Part shown: in pieces, positions 21,840-32,097 of the stretch
How the letters are laid out: the number at the start of each line of letters is the position of its first letter
Position numbering within the stretch: the stretch's first letter is position 1
Assembly (NCBI RefSeq): GCF_002079055.1
Contig: NC_047497.1
Span: 124,001-188,000, forward strand
Length of the DNA: 64,000 nt
From: Saccharomyces paradoxus
Lineage: Eukaryota; Ascomycota; Saccharomycetes; Saccharomycetales; Saccharomycetaceae
Direction: 5' to 3'
Position numbers and translations under genes: made by a program
Notes under the pieces: model-generated
The model's database searches: none
The model's input: only the letters and a program-made list of their open reading frames with translations
Told to the model about the DNA's origin: nothing

Positions 21840-22253
21840 TTATACAGTACTTTCTTGCGATCCAACTCTTATAATCTCTTTTTCAGGAAGAGGGACGTGT
21901 TCTATTTTGTCAAGTAGGTCATTCATTATGTCTTCGTGCATTTTATTGCGCATATCAATAGTCTCTACAATTGAACCTTCATGAGATAAAATTTCTAGTT
22001 TGCACGGAACACTTTTTTGCTTGTCTTCGTTCTTTATCCTTATCACGTCAAATTTCAATCTTGGATTATAGAATTGCAAAGTGGGCAGGTAGTTATGCCA
22101 AAAGACTCTAGCACCCATATGACCATTGTGGTTTTTCGTTTGGAAAGTCAATCTGAGTCCTGAATATTTCTTAGGATCTACGAGAATCTGCGGTAGCTTT
22201 GTAGTGGCGCTAATTTTATTCAAAAATTTTAGTTGCTGTGTAACCTTAGACAT
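21840..22253 (-). CDS. MRP49: MRP49, mitochondrial large-subunit ribosomal protein (137 aa)
   Basis: Mrp49 is a component of the mitochondrial large ribosomal subunit (mL61). It begins MSKVTQQLKFLNKISATTKL, a basic amphipathic start suited to mitochondrial import, and it has the thioredoxin-like L51/S25 core with the segment GARVFWHNYLPTLQFYNP. The length matches S. cerevisiae (YKL167C). It is one of two mitoribosomal genes here, but it is not adjacent to MRPL38, and KKQ8 lies between them. Confidence 0.93.
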   Translation of the reverse strand: MSKVTQQLKFLNKISATTKLPQILVDPKKYSGLRLTFQTKNHNGHMGARVFWHNYLPTLQFYNPRLKFDVIRIKNEDKQKSVPCKLEILSHEGSIVETIDMRNKMHEDIMNDLLDKIEHVPLPEKEIIRVGSQESTV

Positions 22254-22626
22254 TTCCTAATTGTAGCAGGCTCATTTACGTTCCACTGCTCTTCTATTAA
22301 ATGAATAATATGGCCGATTCTTCACTGATATGCAGTTTTCCTTGGGCGAAAAGTCTCAGGATCACTTTGAACGTCCGAACTTTTTAAGGACGTAAATGGT
22401 TAGTCACAATATGGCGTATATGAACATGCTACTTATTTATCAGCATATATCTATAATAAATAGACGTATGTACATAATACACACATACATATACATATAT
22501 GCATGTACCACTCTTTATCACGGCCCTTTTATGTTCACCAAGAATCTATATCCGGGTTTGTTTGTGCTTTTTCTTGTTTTTATTTTTATTGATTTTTTTC
22601 AATTACAACTATTTCATTGAACCTCC
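22254..22626. other. Intergenic: MRP49 promoter and TPK3 3' region
   Basis: A 373-bp gap holding the MRP49 promoter and TPK3 terminator. TA-rich tracts near 22480-22502 (cacatacatatacatatatg) look like 3'-end efficiency elements for TPK3, or a TATA region. No gene is supported. Confidence 0.5.
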
Positions 22627-23823
22627 TTAAAATTCTTTCATTAGATCCATATACGGGTCTTCCCCTTGAATCCCATAGTTGAATTCCTCTTCAGGGTATC
22701 TGTCAAACTGAGAAGTGTCACCTTGGCCCTGTTGAATTGGTGGTTCATACGGCGTTTCTATGTATCTGGCTAACAGTTTCTCCCATATCACTTCGTTGAA
22801 CCACGGATGGTTCTTGACATCTTCACTTCCATTCTGTAAGTTACCCAACCTTTCGCTTAAGTCCCTGGTAATCAACTTCTTTAATAAATCCTGTGCATCC
22901 GGATGGAAAAATGGCGGGAACTTCAATTCAGCATTCAGTATATTTTCGTAAGTTTTCATGGTGTTCGAGTTGTAAAATGGAGTATATCCGGCAAGCATTT
23001 CATAGATAAGCACGCCAAAGCTCCACCAATCCACTGATTTATTATACGGCTTGGTACTGACCACTTCAGGCGCTATGTAATCTGGAGTACCACATAATGT
23101 GTATGTGACGTCGGGAACATATTTTGCAAACCCAAAGTCAGTTATTTTGATATGGCCATTTTTATCTAGAAGGATGTTTTCGGGTTTCAGATCTCTATAT
23201 ATTATATCCTTACTATGCAAATATTCCAAAGCTAAGCATACCTCTGCGGCATAAAATTTTGCTACTGGGTTAGGAAATCTCTGGGATTTGCGCAGCAACG
23301 AAAATAATTCTCCACCTTCAATGTAGTCCATCACCATGAACACTTGCTGAGAGTCTTGGAACGTCCCCCACATTCGAATGATGAATGGATGTGAAACAAT
23401 TGAAAGCATTCGGCGTTCGTCATTGGTGTGTTCAACCTGCTTTAGCTTCACTACAGTATGCTTTTTCAATGTCTTTAAAGCGTAAAACCTCCCATTGTGA
23501 TTCGAGCGAATTAGATGAACTCTTCCAAATGAGCCAGTACCCAAAGTTCTCAAAATCTGAAAGTCACTTAAAGAATACTTTCCTGAGGTATCTCTATATT
23601 GTAGCATGGGTTTCCTAGCCAAACAACTACCTGCAGTGGCTTCTTCTTTCAACTTTTCGCTATTTATTCCATTTGTCGCAACGGGTGTATGGGAAGAACA
23701 TTCCTCATGCACCGAATGTGCGTTTACAGGAATGTCTTGCCCAGCGTCATCTGGAGTTGTCTCCGTCTTGGCAGCAATGCTTAGTTTCCTGATTTCATTG
23801 TTGTTCATGGGATCAACATACAT
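22627..23823 (-). CDS. TPK3: TPK3, cAMP-dependent protein kinase catalytic subunit (398 aa)
   Basis: Tpk3 is one of three PKA catalytic subunits. It is held inactive by Bcy1 and released by cAMP in the Ras/cAMP glucose-sensing pathway; Tpk3 in particular has been linked to mitochondrial function. After a variable N-terminus (1-85) the AGC kinase domain shows the glycine loop GTGSFGRV (95-102), Lys117 in [22 protein letters not shown], the T-loop [12 protein letters not shown], and the hydrophobic C-tail. The start is the ATG at 23823 ([10 protein letters not shown]), giving the known 398 residues; the frame extends 11 codons upstream but only to a GTG. The kinase core is nearly identical to that of S. 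cerevisiae, and the changes cluster in residues 15-72. Confidence 0.96.
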   Translation of the reverse strand: MYVDPMNNNEIRKLSIAAKTETTPDDAGQDIPVNAHSVHEECSSHTPVATNGINSEKLKEEATAGSCLARKPMLQYRDTSGKYSLSDFQILRTLGTGSFGRVHLIRSNHNGRFYALKTLKKHTVVKLKQVEHTNDERRMLSIVSHPFIIRMWGTFQDSQQVFMVMDYIEGGELFSLLRKSQRFPNPVAKFYAAEVCLALEYLHSKDIIYRDLKPENILLDKNGHIKITDFGFAKYVPDVTYTLCGTPDYIAPEVVSTKPYNKSVDWWSFGVLIYEMLAGYTPFYNSNTMKTYENILNAELKFPPFFHPDAQDLLKKLITRDLSERLGNLQNGSEDVKNHPWFNEVIWEKLLARYIETPYEPPIQQGQGDTSQFDRYPEEEFNYGIQGEDPYMDLMKEF

Positions 23824-26118
23824 TTTGCGCAGGTTTGCTCTTCCTTGTACAACCACCGATAAACAATATTTTCAATGTATTTATTCAATAATATACGTGA
23901 AACTTTCTTATTGCTTAAAGAGTGATCGCCTATAAAATATCTCCGCCGACTGCACAAAGTGTCTCGTATGTCCACTCAAGTTTCTTACCGATAGAATTAA
24001 TAAGGCAAACAAAGCGTTTAAGATCAGTTGGTAAAAAGTGTCTTTTCTTCCCATATTCTCATTGAACACAACTTTATTTTTCAATGGCATCGAAGAACTC
24101 CCGTAGCTGAAACAACGGAAAAAAATTACCGGAAACTGCATAATGAGGCTATTCACAAAAAAAGGAATAGTTTACAGTATGCGTAAAGAAAGTCATATGA
24201 GTCTATATATATGTATGTATATATATTAGTGGACATTTAAATGTGCATCAAATTTTGATAACTATTGAAATCTGGATTGAAATCAACACAACCTTGTACA
24301 GCGAAGAGCATTTGAGGTGTTGACGCAATTTTGCGAGAATGCGATGGTTGGTTTTCTTCAGACTTCTTGAACCCGTACCTGGAACGACTTTTCGAAGAAT
24401 GGTCCCAGAACGAATGGAGCGGTTCTTCTCTTGAAAAAAATAGTGAATGGTAGTGTTGGACGGCCGGTTGCCATAGGTCATCATCGTGACAAACGCGGGA
24501 ACCTTATTATGACCATAGCATATAAGTGTATGTACCTTCAGCTTTGCCGTGGAGGACCGTGATTTTGTCGGATAACATTTAGCCGGCACTTACTACATGG
24601 TTGACGAATTACAAAGTAGATTTATCGTATTTTGATTTCTCCTAAAATCGGTAAAGGAAGACGAGGGAAGCGTCTAAGGTGGTCGTCTGAGTGGTAAAAA
24701 ATGCCTATCGGTGGACCTCCAGGTACAACTTTTGAAATAGTTGAGACATTAAATGGGATATGGTATGCGTTCATGTTCGGTTAAAAGCTAACCCGACAAT
24801 TCTGTCATAGAGATATATCGCCTCGCTTAGGCAATGGATCTTACTGATTTGAGGCCTAAAAAGAAAAAAAATATTCTTTTTTCACTCCTAAAGCAATTTT
24901 TTGTTACTACTTTTTTTTTCTGACAACGATGACTTACAGTCACCCAGAGAGAGCTACCCAAACCTGTGAAGTGCCAAAAAAATTCACTCTTCAACCTTCT
25001 AGCGGTATGTATATCCTTTCACCAATATAAATTTAGCGCAAATTGTTGGCATTTTGAGTGCCTGTCACATTCAAAAATGAAACTTTATGGCCACTTCTTC
25101 TGTCACTTTCATAGCACTTTCAAGGTGAATTCATTGGCAATATGCTGGTATTGTCACAATGTTACAATTGGGTAAGCTTCTCGCCCTGACCTAGTATATG
25201 CAACTGTAGCAGGACAGGCAATGACAGTAACAAGAGCGTGACAACTGTTGAGCGCATACATTAGAATGATAGGCGTCAGCAATAATTTATTTCAAAGATA
25301 TCGTTTTATGCCGCTGTATAGTTACGTTACGAGGTTCGCAATTAAATACGATTTGTTTACTTTCACTAGTGCAATGGTATGGAAAGTACCTGGTTGAGAT
25401 TAAATTTCTCTTGCGCCATTTGTTTCGACGGGAGTAACACTACTTTATCAAAAAGATAAAGGACAAAAGGTTGTATATTTTTATAAGCGCTCAAAACGGG
25501 TAGCGTTTAGGCAAACCTTGAAGTATGGCGTTCTTCAGTGTCAAAAAATTGGTGACTATATTTGTAACTATATTTTTACTAAACCTGTGGGTTTTGACAT
25601 GTTTAACTGCAGTACCATTATTTGACTATTTTTGTGTGCCGCTTTGAAAATGAAAAACTGAAACATAAAATGCCGTCTTGTTAAGTTTTGGCAAACCTCG
25701 AATAATCGGAAATCATCACGTTGGCTTACTTCGCATTCAAGATCTCTTCCTTAACGCAGTGCTGGTGATCACCGTGCGAACACTTCTAGTATACCCCGAT
25801 TTCTTTTCCTTTCGGACTGAATTTCAAGACCTTAATTTCCTCGCTATTTTCTTGGCGTTATTTCTTTACATAATCGCTCCCTGAGCACAACTTAAAAGAG
25901 GCATATGATAAGACGAGAGCAAAAAGACAGGAGCAAAAAGACAGGAGCCTTCTCGTTGGTATACTCCTGCTCACTTGCATAGAGTTACAGGTTAGCATTT
26001 GTTCTTGGTTTTTGGCCCCCTTGAAGTGCTTTTTATAGAATTATTCAACAGGTAGATTCCCCCTGTTTTTCTTAATATACATATAGAAAAATATATACAT
26101 AGTGATGGGTATGTGAAC
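23824..26118. other. 2.3 kb gene-poor gap between TPK3 and MCD4
   Basis: An unusually long gap for yeast, flanked by the TPK3 promoter and the MCD4 terminator. The longer open frames begin at non-ATG codons and have random-looking translations. ATG-started micro-frames include a 27-codon one at 24700 and a 40-codon hydrophobic one at 25525-25647, treated under findings. A short direct repeat of agcaaaaagacagg occurs near 25918-25945. I cannot identify a gene relic. Confidence 0.5.
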
Positions 26119-28878
26119 CTATTGTGTTTTCTTGGTTTCATCCTGTATAATGACATTTTTTAGCAACACATGGCCAATTACTTCCAAAATGAGCATGAAC
26201 AAGGATGATAAAATTGCCAAACAATAGTTAGAAATTGTGATGCCAATATCTAACCACGATCCCTCCGTTCTTAAAAGATAGAAAAAATTCAAGGACAAAA
26301 TATCGCTCATGGAGATGATCAATGACGAGATTGTGTAGTCTTTGATGTTTAATTTTAAATTCAGTATGCCTAGACATGTGGATAACAGCCCATAAGGAAT
26401 TATCAATTTCAACATCAATAATGCGCCCATCAGGAAGGGATCAAAAATTGGTAGCAACCTACAAACAGACTCTAATGAAAATGAAGAGATGGAAGCGACG
26501 TTACCGGTTCCAAAGAATGCGACTTGAAGTAAAAAGAACCCTATCACTGAAACCCTTAACACTTGTAACCAATTCTCGTCCTTTTCGGTTTTCATTTCCT
26601 TAATTTTGTTCTCAATTTCAATCCACTGTATCATGTAAATAGTGAACAAGAAGTAGAACAGGGACTCAAACGATATGGTCAAAATGATAAAGGACGGCGC
26701 GAAAGTTAAATAAATTATCAATAACCTCACTTTGTAGTCATTGTTAGGCTTCCTGTAATGTAAAATTGGCATCACGAAAAGAGATACAAAAAAAATTATC
26801 CATCCAGCAACCTGTGATTCTCTTGGTAGCCCTTGTCTTAGCTGCAAAGAGGTAACAGAACGATGAGTAACCACCAACATAGCTGCTACCAGGGAAATTT
26901 GAATGGTGAATATACCACGCGTATAGGAGTTTATGTTAGGATGTATTTTGTAAAGAGCATAGAAGGCACTGATTATAATTAATAACCCTGCTAAGTGAAT
27001 TTGGTTTAAGTTCTCAATTTTAACAGCGTCGAATAAGGTAAATGTAGATAAAAGAACGCTAGTTACGATCCAGCATACATTCGCGGGAAGCTCTCTCACA
27101 CCACAAATAAATGGATAAAATGCCAACAAATTTGTGATTAGTGTAAACGTCCATCTATGGAAAAACCCATATACAATCCCCTCATAAACTGAGATAATCG
27201 AAATTGTAATTAGAGCCCTTTTCCAAGGAGAGGTACCTTTGAAAAATTCCTTGATACCTGAACGTAGTACAGATCTATTTGTAAAAATATAGCTCCAAAA
27301 GTATAATGGGAAAAGAAGATACATGTAAAAGTTAAAGGGAGAATGTTGGTAGTACAAAATCCAATTTAATAAAATTCCTACGGAACCAAATGTTGCATGG
27401 GTTAATGGTGACGCTTTTTGGTCATCGGTGACATTCTCTAAAATAAATGACCTCAAAAATATTATAAAAGAGAAAAAAATCCACCCAACAAACCCGAATG
27501 TAACAATAGTCCTGATAAATCTCCAATTATAGGTTGTTAAGTAATGCAGACCCTCCAACGTTATCTGCATTAGTTCCTCTGTAAGTGTAATCGCTTCTTG
27601 TTCCAAATAGTTCTCACCTTCAGATATACGCTGGATTAGGGTTTCTATCTCCTCTAAGTAATGAAAATGAGACTTTTCGAGAAACTTGAAGTATTCCTTG
27701 TAAAAAAATTGAGAGTCTATAACCTCATTTTGTTTGACCAAGTACTGCTCTAGAATACTTCTTGCGTTGTTGTACAACGCGGCGAGCTTATCACTTTCTT
27801 TTCCATCAATATATGCTATTGGTAACTCGCCGACCGAGTTTTTAGGATAGTTTACACCGATCAAGTATGACATTAAAGAAGCAATATCAGCTTGTTTGAC
27901 GTCATTTCTTTTAATGTTCGAAAGTTCCCAATTTTCAGTATAGTTATCGGATACCGGAAAGGTAGTATGTACTGGTTTATTCAAACCCGCACCCCAAGCG
28001 ACAAGAGGAGTTCTTGTGTTGTTAGGATGACCATCACCATGTGATCCAAACGCACTCATACCATGATCTGCTGTAAAGATAAACGCAGTTTTGTCATCAG
28101 CAAAAAATTTGTTGACCTTTTCTATAAGGATAGGGATTTGATCGTCGATATATTTGACATTATCATAGTACTCGGCAGAATATGGTCTATAAGAATGTCC
28201 AGCAGTATCACAGCCTAATAGGTGTAGAAAGAATACGTTACCGTCTTGCCTAATTTCATAATCCAAGGTTGAGTTTAGTGTGGAATTGCGGAATAATTGA
28301 TCTAAATGCCTGAAGACATAGGCATCTAGTTCGATAGAAGATTGCGTAAAATCTTCGAAAGTGTGATCATACATCCAGGTGTCAACTTTGTTTGGGTCAG
28401 AGGCACCATCTTTGAACATAGGTAAAATGTCAGGTGAACCAAATGAATAGGTGTGAGTAGATTGGTTGAAAAAACTGTCAAAATTGACAGGGTTTGACTT
28501 CCAACCTTTTGTGACGGCACTAACATCCTCGTAAAACCCAGCAATCATAGCAACATGACCAGGACGGGATTCGGTGGGCATTCTGGTGTGTGAAATACCG
28601 TATGTGGCATTATTTACAACTAAAGATCTGATAAAAGGTGCCAGAAATTCTGTTCTTCCGGTCACTGGGTGAGTGACTTTATCAAAAGTAGTATCCGCAC
28701 GTAAACCATCACCAACAATTAAAAACAATCTCTTTGCAGGAGGGGTTGGAGTACTTTGATATGGGCTCATACCATGGACGAGCGGTGAAATGAAATAAAT
28801 ATCAAAAATAGACCATAGGTAAAACAAATGAAATAAGACACCAACAGCCAGAAGCGTCGTTCTGGTTTTGTTCCACAT
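26119..28878 (-). CDS. MCD4: MCD4, GPI ethanolamine-phosphate transferase 1 (919 aa)
   Basis: Mcd4 is the PIG-N homologue. In the ER it adds phosphoethanolamine to the first mannose of GPI anchors. An N-terminal signal anchor (about 8-30) is followed by a luminal alkaline-phosphatase-like domain: GDGLRADT near 56-63 supplies the metal-binding Asp, MPTESRPGHVAM the catalytic Thr, and FTADHGMSAFGSHGDGHPN the second metal site. From about 455 onward there are more than ten membrane segments. The length equals that in S. cerevisiae (YKL165C). The PIR cluster that follows concerns the cell wall, but the proximity is probably a coincidence. Confidence 0.96.
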   Translation of the reverse strand: MWNKTRTTLLAVGVLFHLFYLWSIFDIYFISPLVHGMSPYQSTPTPPAKRLFLIVGDGLRADTTFDKVTHPVTGRTEFLAPFIRSLVVNNATYGISHTRMPTESRPGHVAMIAGFYEDVSAVTKGWKSNPVNFDSFFNQSTHTYSFGSPDILPMFKDGASDPNKVDTWMYDHTFEDFTQSSIELDAYVFRHLDQLFRNSTLNSTLDYEIRQDGNVFFLHLLGCDTAGHSYRPYSAEYYDNVKYIDDQIPILIEKVNKFFADDKTAFIFTADHGMSAFGSHGDGHPNNTRTPLVAWGAGLNKPVHTTFPVSDNYTENWELSNIKRNDVKQADIASLMSYLIGVNYPKNSVGELPIAYIDGKESDKLAALYNNARSILEQYLVKQNEVIDSQFFYKEYFKFLEKSHFHYLEEIETLIQRISEGENYLEQEAITLTEELMQITLEGLHYLTTYNWRFIRTIVTFGFVGWIFFSFIIFLRSFILENVTDDQKASPLTHATFGSVGILLNWILYYQHSPFNFYMYLLFPLYFWSYIFTNRSVLRSGIKEFFKGTSPWKRALITISIISVYEGIVYGFFHRWTFTLITNLLAFYPFICGVRELPANVCWIVTSVLLSTFTLFDAVKIENLNQIHLAGLLIIISAFYALYKIHPNINSYTRGIFTIQISLVAAMLVVTHRSVTSLQLRQGLPRESQVAGWIIFFVSLFVMPILHYRKPNNDYKVRLLIIYLTFAPSFIILTISFESLFYFLFTIYMIQWIEIENKIKEMKTEKDENWLQVLRVSVIGFFLLQVAFFGTGNVASISSFSLESVCRLLPIFDPFLMGALLMLKLIIPYGLLSTCLGILNLKLNIKDYTISSLIISMSDILSLNFFYLLRTEGSWLDIGITISNYCLAILSSLFMLILEVIGHVLLKNVIIQDETKKTQ

Positions 28879-29195
28879 TCTATACAGATTTCAGTTGTAT
28901 GAATCCTAAATTTCTTCAATGCTCTTGTCGAGAATGGGTTGTTGAATATATAGCAAAGAGCAGTTTCTTTACCTTTAAGGTTTTTTTTTTTCGCGTTTAG
29001 TGACAGCGATGCGAAAGAAGACATATTTACGTGGCATTAACATATACATATTCAACGAATTATATCATATATTTCGGGATGAAAAGACACATATGAAACA
29101 AACAGATGTTAAAAATATTAAACCATATAATAATCCAAAAATCAAAACAAGCAACATTATATCAATACTCATAAAAGTAAAAATAAGACATGATA

Positions 29196-29267
29196 CTCCG
29201 ATACGGGGAGTCGAACCCCGGTCTCCACGGTGAAAGCGTGATGTGATAGCCGTTACACTATATCGGA
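29196..29267 (-). tRNA. tE(UUC)K: tRNA-Glu (anticodon UUC)
   Basis: On the minus strand a 72-nt gene starts TCCGATATAGTGTAACGGC and ends CCCCGTATCGGAG. The acceptor stem pairs, the anticodon is TTC in the loop CTTTCAC, and the B box is GGTTCGACTCC. There is no intron. A run of five T on the transcribed strand about 12 bp downstream (29179-29183) can terminate Pol III. LTR relics lie on its upstream side, as is usual for Ty elements that target Pol III genes. Confidence 0.97.
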
Positions 29268-29284
29268 TAACAAAGGATGAAGAC

Positions 29285-29452
29285 TCTTCGTATCTCAGAA
29301 TGTCATACCTCAGCATTACTAGATTTATCAACCAAGACATAGAACATGTGTGAAACACGTACGAAACAATAGGTATGAGACAGACAAGATTGAGTATATC
29401 AGGCAAAGCCCTACTTGCTTAAGAGGAACCAACCCAACCAAACGTATAAATA
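29285..29452 (+). mobile_element. Probable degenerate Ty3 sigma LTR fragment
   Basis: The stretch begins with a block similar to the sigma start (TATCTCAgAATG), 17 bp from the 5' end of the tRNA-Glu, the distance at which Ty3 inserts. Further patches resemble sigma (tgtGAAACA, ATGAGACA, a CCCTACTTGCTTAAG-like block, then GTATAAAT). It is cut at 29453 by a tau LTR. The similarity is to the sequence as I remember it and is patchy. Confidence 0.45.
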
Positions 29453-29838
29453 TGTTGATAATTAGAGGTTAATAATAATTTTAATGAAGAATAAGTATGG
29501 ATCTTCTTATAATATATAACAGGGGTATATTAAACACACGCCGATTGGTCATATTAATTATGACCAATATAATAGTGATTCCGGTAGTTACTATACATTA
29601 ATGTGACGACTCATATTCCTCATATATATAATTACCATATCATGTTCAATTAGTAGATGTTTAACTCAGCTTCAGTTTTGTCTGAGCTTCTCGTTTAACA
29701 CCCCTTCTGCAATAGGTGCAATCACCCTTAAATGTATACGAGGTGTAAATTACTATATAATGTAAACATTTAGATTGTTGCCATAGCAACTCATGTTACT
29801 ATTAATTACTACTCGTTCCGACAGTTTTCATTCCAACA
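29453..29838 (-). mobile_element. Ty4 tau solo LTR (386 bp), reverse orientation
   Basis: Read on the minus strand it starts TGTTGGAATGAAAAC and ends AATTATCAACA, with the tau-specific blocks ATGAGTTGCTATGGCAACAA and GACCAATCGGCGTGTGTTTA. The length is close to the tau length of about 370 bp. The flanks (aaata and ttctc) do not form a target-site duplication, so the copy has been rearranged or is old. Confidence 0.8.
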
Positions 29839-29925
29839 TTCTCATCATTTGTGTCTTCTTCTTACACTGTGTATGATAATATACTGGTAATAGGGTTACT
29901 AGCACAATGGATGATAGTTGATTCT
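29839..29925 (-). mobile_element. Truncated delta LTR, reverse orientation, split by a younger delta
   Basis: The minus strand carries the first 90 or so bases of a delta element, seen on the plus strand as TTCTCATCATTTG through GATGATAGTTGATT. Its outermost bases continue beyond the next delta at about 30249-30257 (tattttaaca). Confidence 0.65.
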
Positions 29926-30243
29926 TGTTGGAATAAAATTCTAATATCATCTATTTAGTATTATATTATAATATGCGGTGCAAGAGGATGGCATAAAGAT
30001 TGAGAAACAGTCATCCAATCTAACGGAAGCTGAAATGCAAGGATTGATAATGTAATAGGATAATGAATGACAACATATAAAAAGAAAGAAGATAAAATAA
30101 TAACATTATGTAGAACTATCGATTCCCTTTTGTGGATTCCTATATCCTCGAGGAGAACTTCTAATATATTCTGTATACCTAATATTATAGCCTTTAGTAA
30201 CAATGGAATCCCAACAATTATCTAATTATTCACCCAATTCTCA
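29926..30243 (+). mobile_element. Ty1/Ty2-type delta solo LTR (318 bp) with 5-bp target duplication
   Basis: Starts TGTTGGAATAAAATTC and ends CACCCAATTCTCA. Internal delta landmarks are GGAAGCTGAAATGCAAGG, CTATCGATTCCCTTTTGTGG and the Ty start-codon region CAACAATGGAATCCCAACAA. ATTCT is duplicated at 29921-29925 and 30244-30248, the signature of a clean insertion followed by LTR-LTR recombination. Confidence 0.9.
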
Positions 30244-30248
30244 ATTCT

Positions 30249-31086
30249 TATTTTAACAAAAGGTATGTTTAAAATTGGCCATCCAGGATTTATTCAGATT
30301 AATTGAAAGGTAAATAATTGCTGGAACAATTTGACAGTTAGTCCTTTTTCACTGGTAAGTGTTTTTAATAAGTTATAGAAATGGCAGCGCAGACAATGTC
30401 TAGGTTGGGTGGGTAATTTTTTTGATAATGTTTAATAAACAATATCGCGTACGAACGTTTTTGAGGATTGAGGACTAGTCCTTTCTTATCTCCTCTGATA
30501 TCTTGCAAACAAGAAACCAACTTTGATTCGGAAGTTACATGCATACGCATGCAATGGAATGCGTTTTCTATATAAGTCTAAGATTGCGTGTCAGTTTTCC
30601 CAAATTCTGGCCCGGTACCAACTTATATATTACATGAAGAGATACCAACTTTTTTTTCTTCTGAACTAAGAAACTACATTATGGCGCACAAAGTAATGCC
30701 TGAGAAGTATTCTGGTTCAGGAATAGTTGAAATGGCATCTGACTCCAGTCCTGCGAAGCTATAGTACTAGCAAATGCGTTGGAATTTCTTACTGAAGAAA
30801 AATACCTGATCAAAAATACAAAAGTGTATATTTAACGTAATTGATAATGATTTTTGAGAAATATTTATGTAATAGTATAAAAAAATTGAACAAACTTTAA
30901 AAGTGAGTGAAGAACTGTAAAATTCACTTCATAGATTTCAAAAGAAAGGTTTACGAGGCGAAGAGACGAGTGAAGAAGAAAAAAATGAACCGACCCAAAA
31001 TATGTCCTTTGGAGACAGAAATGACTAATGTACAGAGTATGCAACGATGACTTTATGTTTTCATGCGATATGAGGTAAACCTGCGA
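30249..31086. other. Intergenic between LTR cluster and PIR1 3' end
   Basis: About 840 bp with no supported gene. The only ATG-started frame of note is a 27-codon one at 30681. The part next to PIR1 is its terminator. Confidence 0.5.
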
Positions 31087-32097
31087 TTAGCAGTTAACCA
31101 AATCGATAGCTTGTAAGTGGACTGCATTACATTGGGTTCCAATATGCTCGTCGTATAAGTTGTAGAAGTTACCTGACAAACATTGGTAAAAAGTGTCTTG
31201 ATCACCGATAGCCAAGTTACCTTCTGGGGTGATGGACCAACCAGCAGCATAGATAGCACCAGCTTGTGGTGGAGGACCATCGAATTGGAACTGTCTGTTG
31301 GCAACAATAGAACCGATTCTACCCTTTCCATCAGTCAAGATACCCCCCTTTAGGTTCATTTCTAAGGTACCACTGCTCTTGCATGTTTCAGCAGTTACTG
31401 GGTCAGTACCATTGGTAATTGGAGCTGGAGCTGGAGATGGTATAATAGTTGCAGAAGTTAGAGTTGAGGCTTGGATTTGACCATCAGTGATTTGGGAAAC
31501 TGGAGCGACAGTGGTTTTAGTAGTGGCTTGGATTTGACCGTCACCAATTTGAGAGACAGCAGCAGCAGTTGTTTTAGTGGTGGCTTGAATTTGACCGTCG
31601 CCTATTTGAGAGACAGCAGCGGCTTTGGTCTTAGTGGTGGCTTGAATTTGACCGTCGCCTATTTGAGAGACAGCAGCGGCTTTGGTCTTAGTGGTGGCTT
31701 GAATTTGACCGTCGCCTATTTGAGAGACAGCAGCAGCAGTGGTCTTAGTAGTAGCTTGAATTTGACCGTCGCCTATTTGAGAGACAGCAGCGGCTTTGGT
31801 CTTAGTGGTAGCTTGAATTTGACCGTCACCAATTTGAGAGACAGCAGCGGCAGTGGTTTTGGTAGTAGCTTGAATTTGACCATCGCCTATTTGAGAGATA
31901 GCGGCGGCTCTCTTAGCCTTGGAGGAAGCAGTGGTGGCAATTGGTTCGACAGCAATACCGAAAGTAGAAGAATAATCAGTTATACCACCCTTATAAGTAG
32001 CTGATGGAGTTAAAGTGGACCATGGGTCCTTCGGAGCATAGGCAGCTAAAGATGTGGTAACTAAGGCGGAGGCGACTAATGACTTTTTGTATTGCAT
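31087..32097 (-). CDS. PIR1: PIR1, O-glycosylated cell-wall protein with internal repeats (336 aa)
   Basis: Pir proteins are linked covalently to beta-1,3-glucan through glutamines in their repeats and strengthen the wall, notably at bud scars. A signal peptide ([21 protein letters not shown]) is followed by a Kex2 site after SSKAKR near 64. Eight PIR repeats of 18-19 residues with core [10 protein letters not shown] follow (about 68-205), then a Ser/Thr linker. The C-terminal domain has the family's four spaced cysteines, ending in NC. It is five residues shorter than I recall for S. cerevisiae. It is divergent from PIR3 across a 1.6 kb shared promoter region. Confidence 0.95.
   Translation of the reverse strand: MQYKKSLVASALVTTSLAAYAPKDPWSTLTPSATYKGGITDYSSTFGIAVEPIATTASSKAKRAAAISQIGDGQIQATTKTTAAAVSQIGDGQIQATTKTKAAAVSQIGDGQIQATTKTTAAAVSQIGDGQIQATTKTKAAAVSQIGDGQIQATTKTKAAAVSQIGDGQIQATTKTTAAAVSQIGDGQIQATTKTTVAPVSQITDGQIQASTLTSATIIPSPAPAPITNGTDPVTAETCKSSGTLEMNLKGGILTDGKGRIGSIVANRQFQFDGPPPQAGAIYAAGWSITPEGNLAIGDQDTFYQCLSGNFYNLYDEHIGTQCNAVHLQAIDLVNC

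Noticed and set aside
23824-23856. 11-codon extension of TPK3
   Set aside because: It begins at GTG, which is not used as a normal start in yeast.
24248-24589. 113-codon minus-strand frame in the TPK3-MCD4 gap
   Set aside because: It starts at GTG, has no recognised similarity, and the composition looks random.
31471-32004. 177-codon plus-strand frame opposite PIR1
   Set aside because: It is the antisense reading of the PIR1 repeats; the regular [11 protein letters not shown] pattern comes from the 54-57 bp repeat, not from a real protein.
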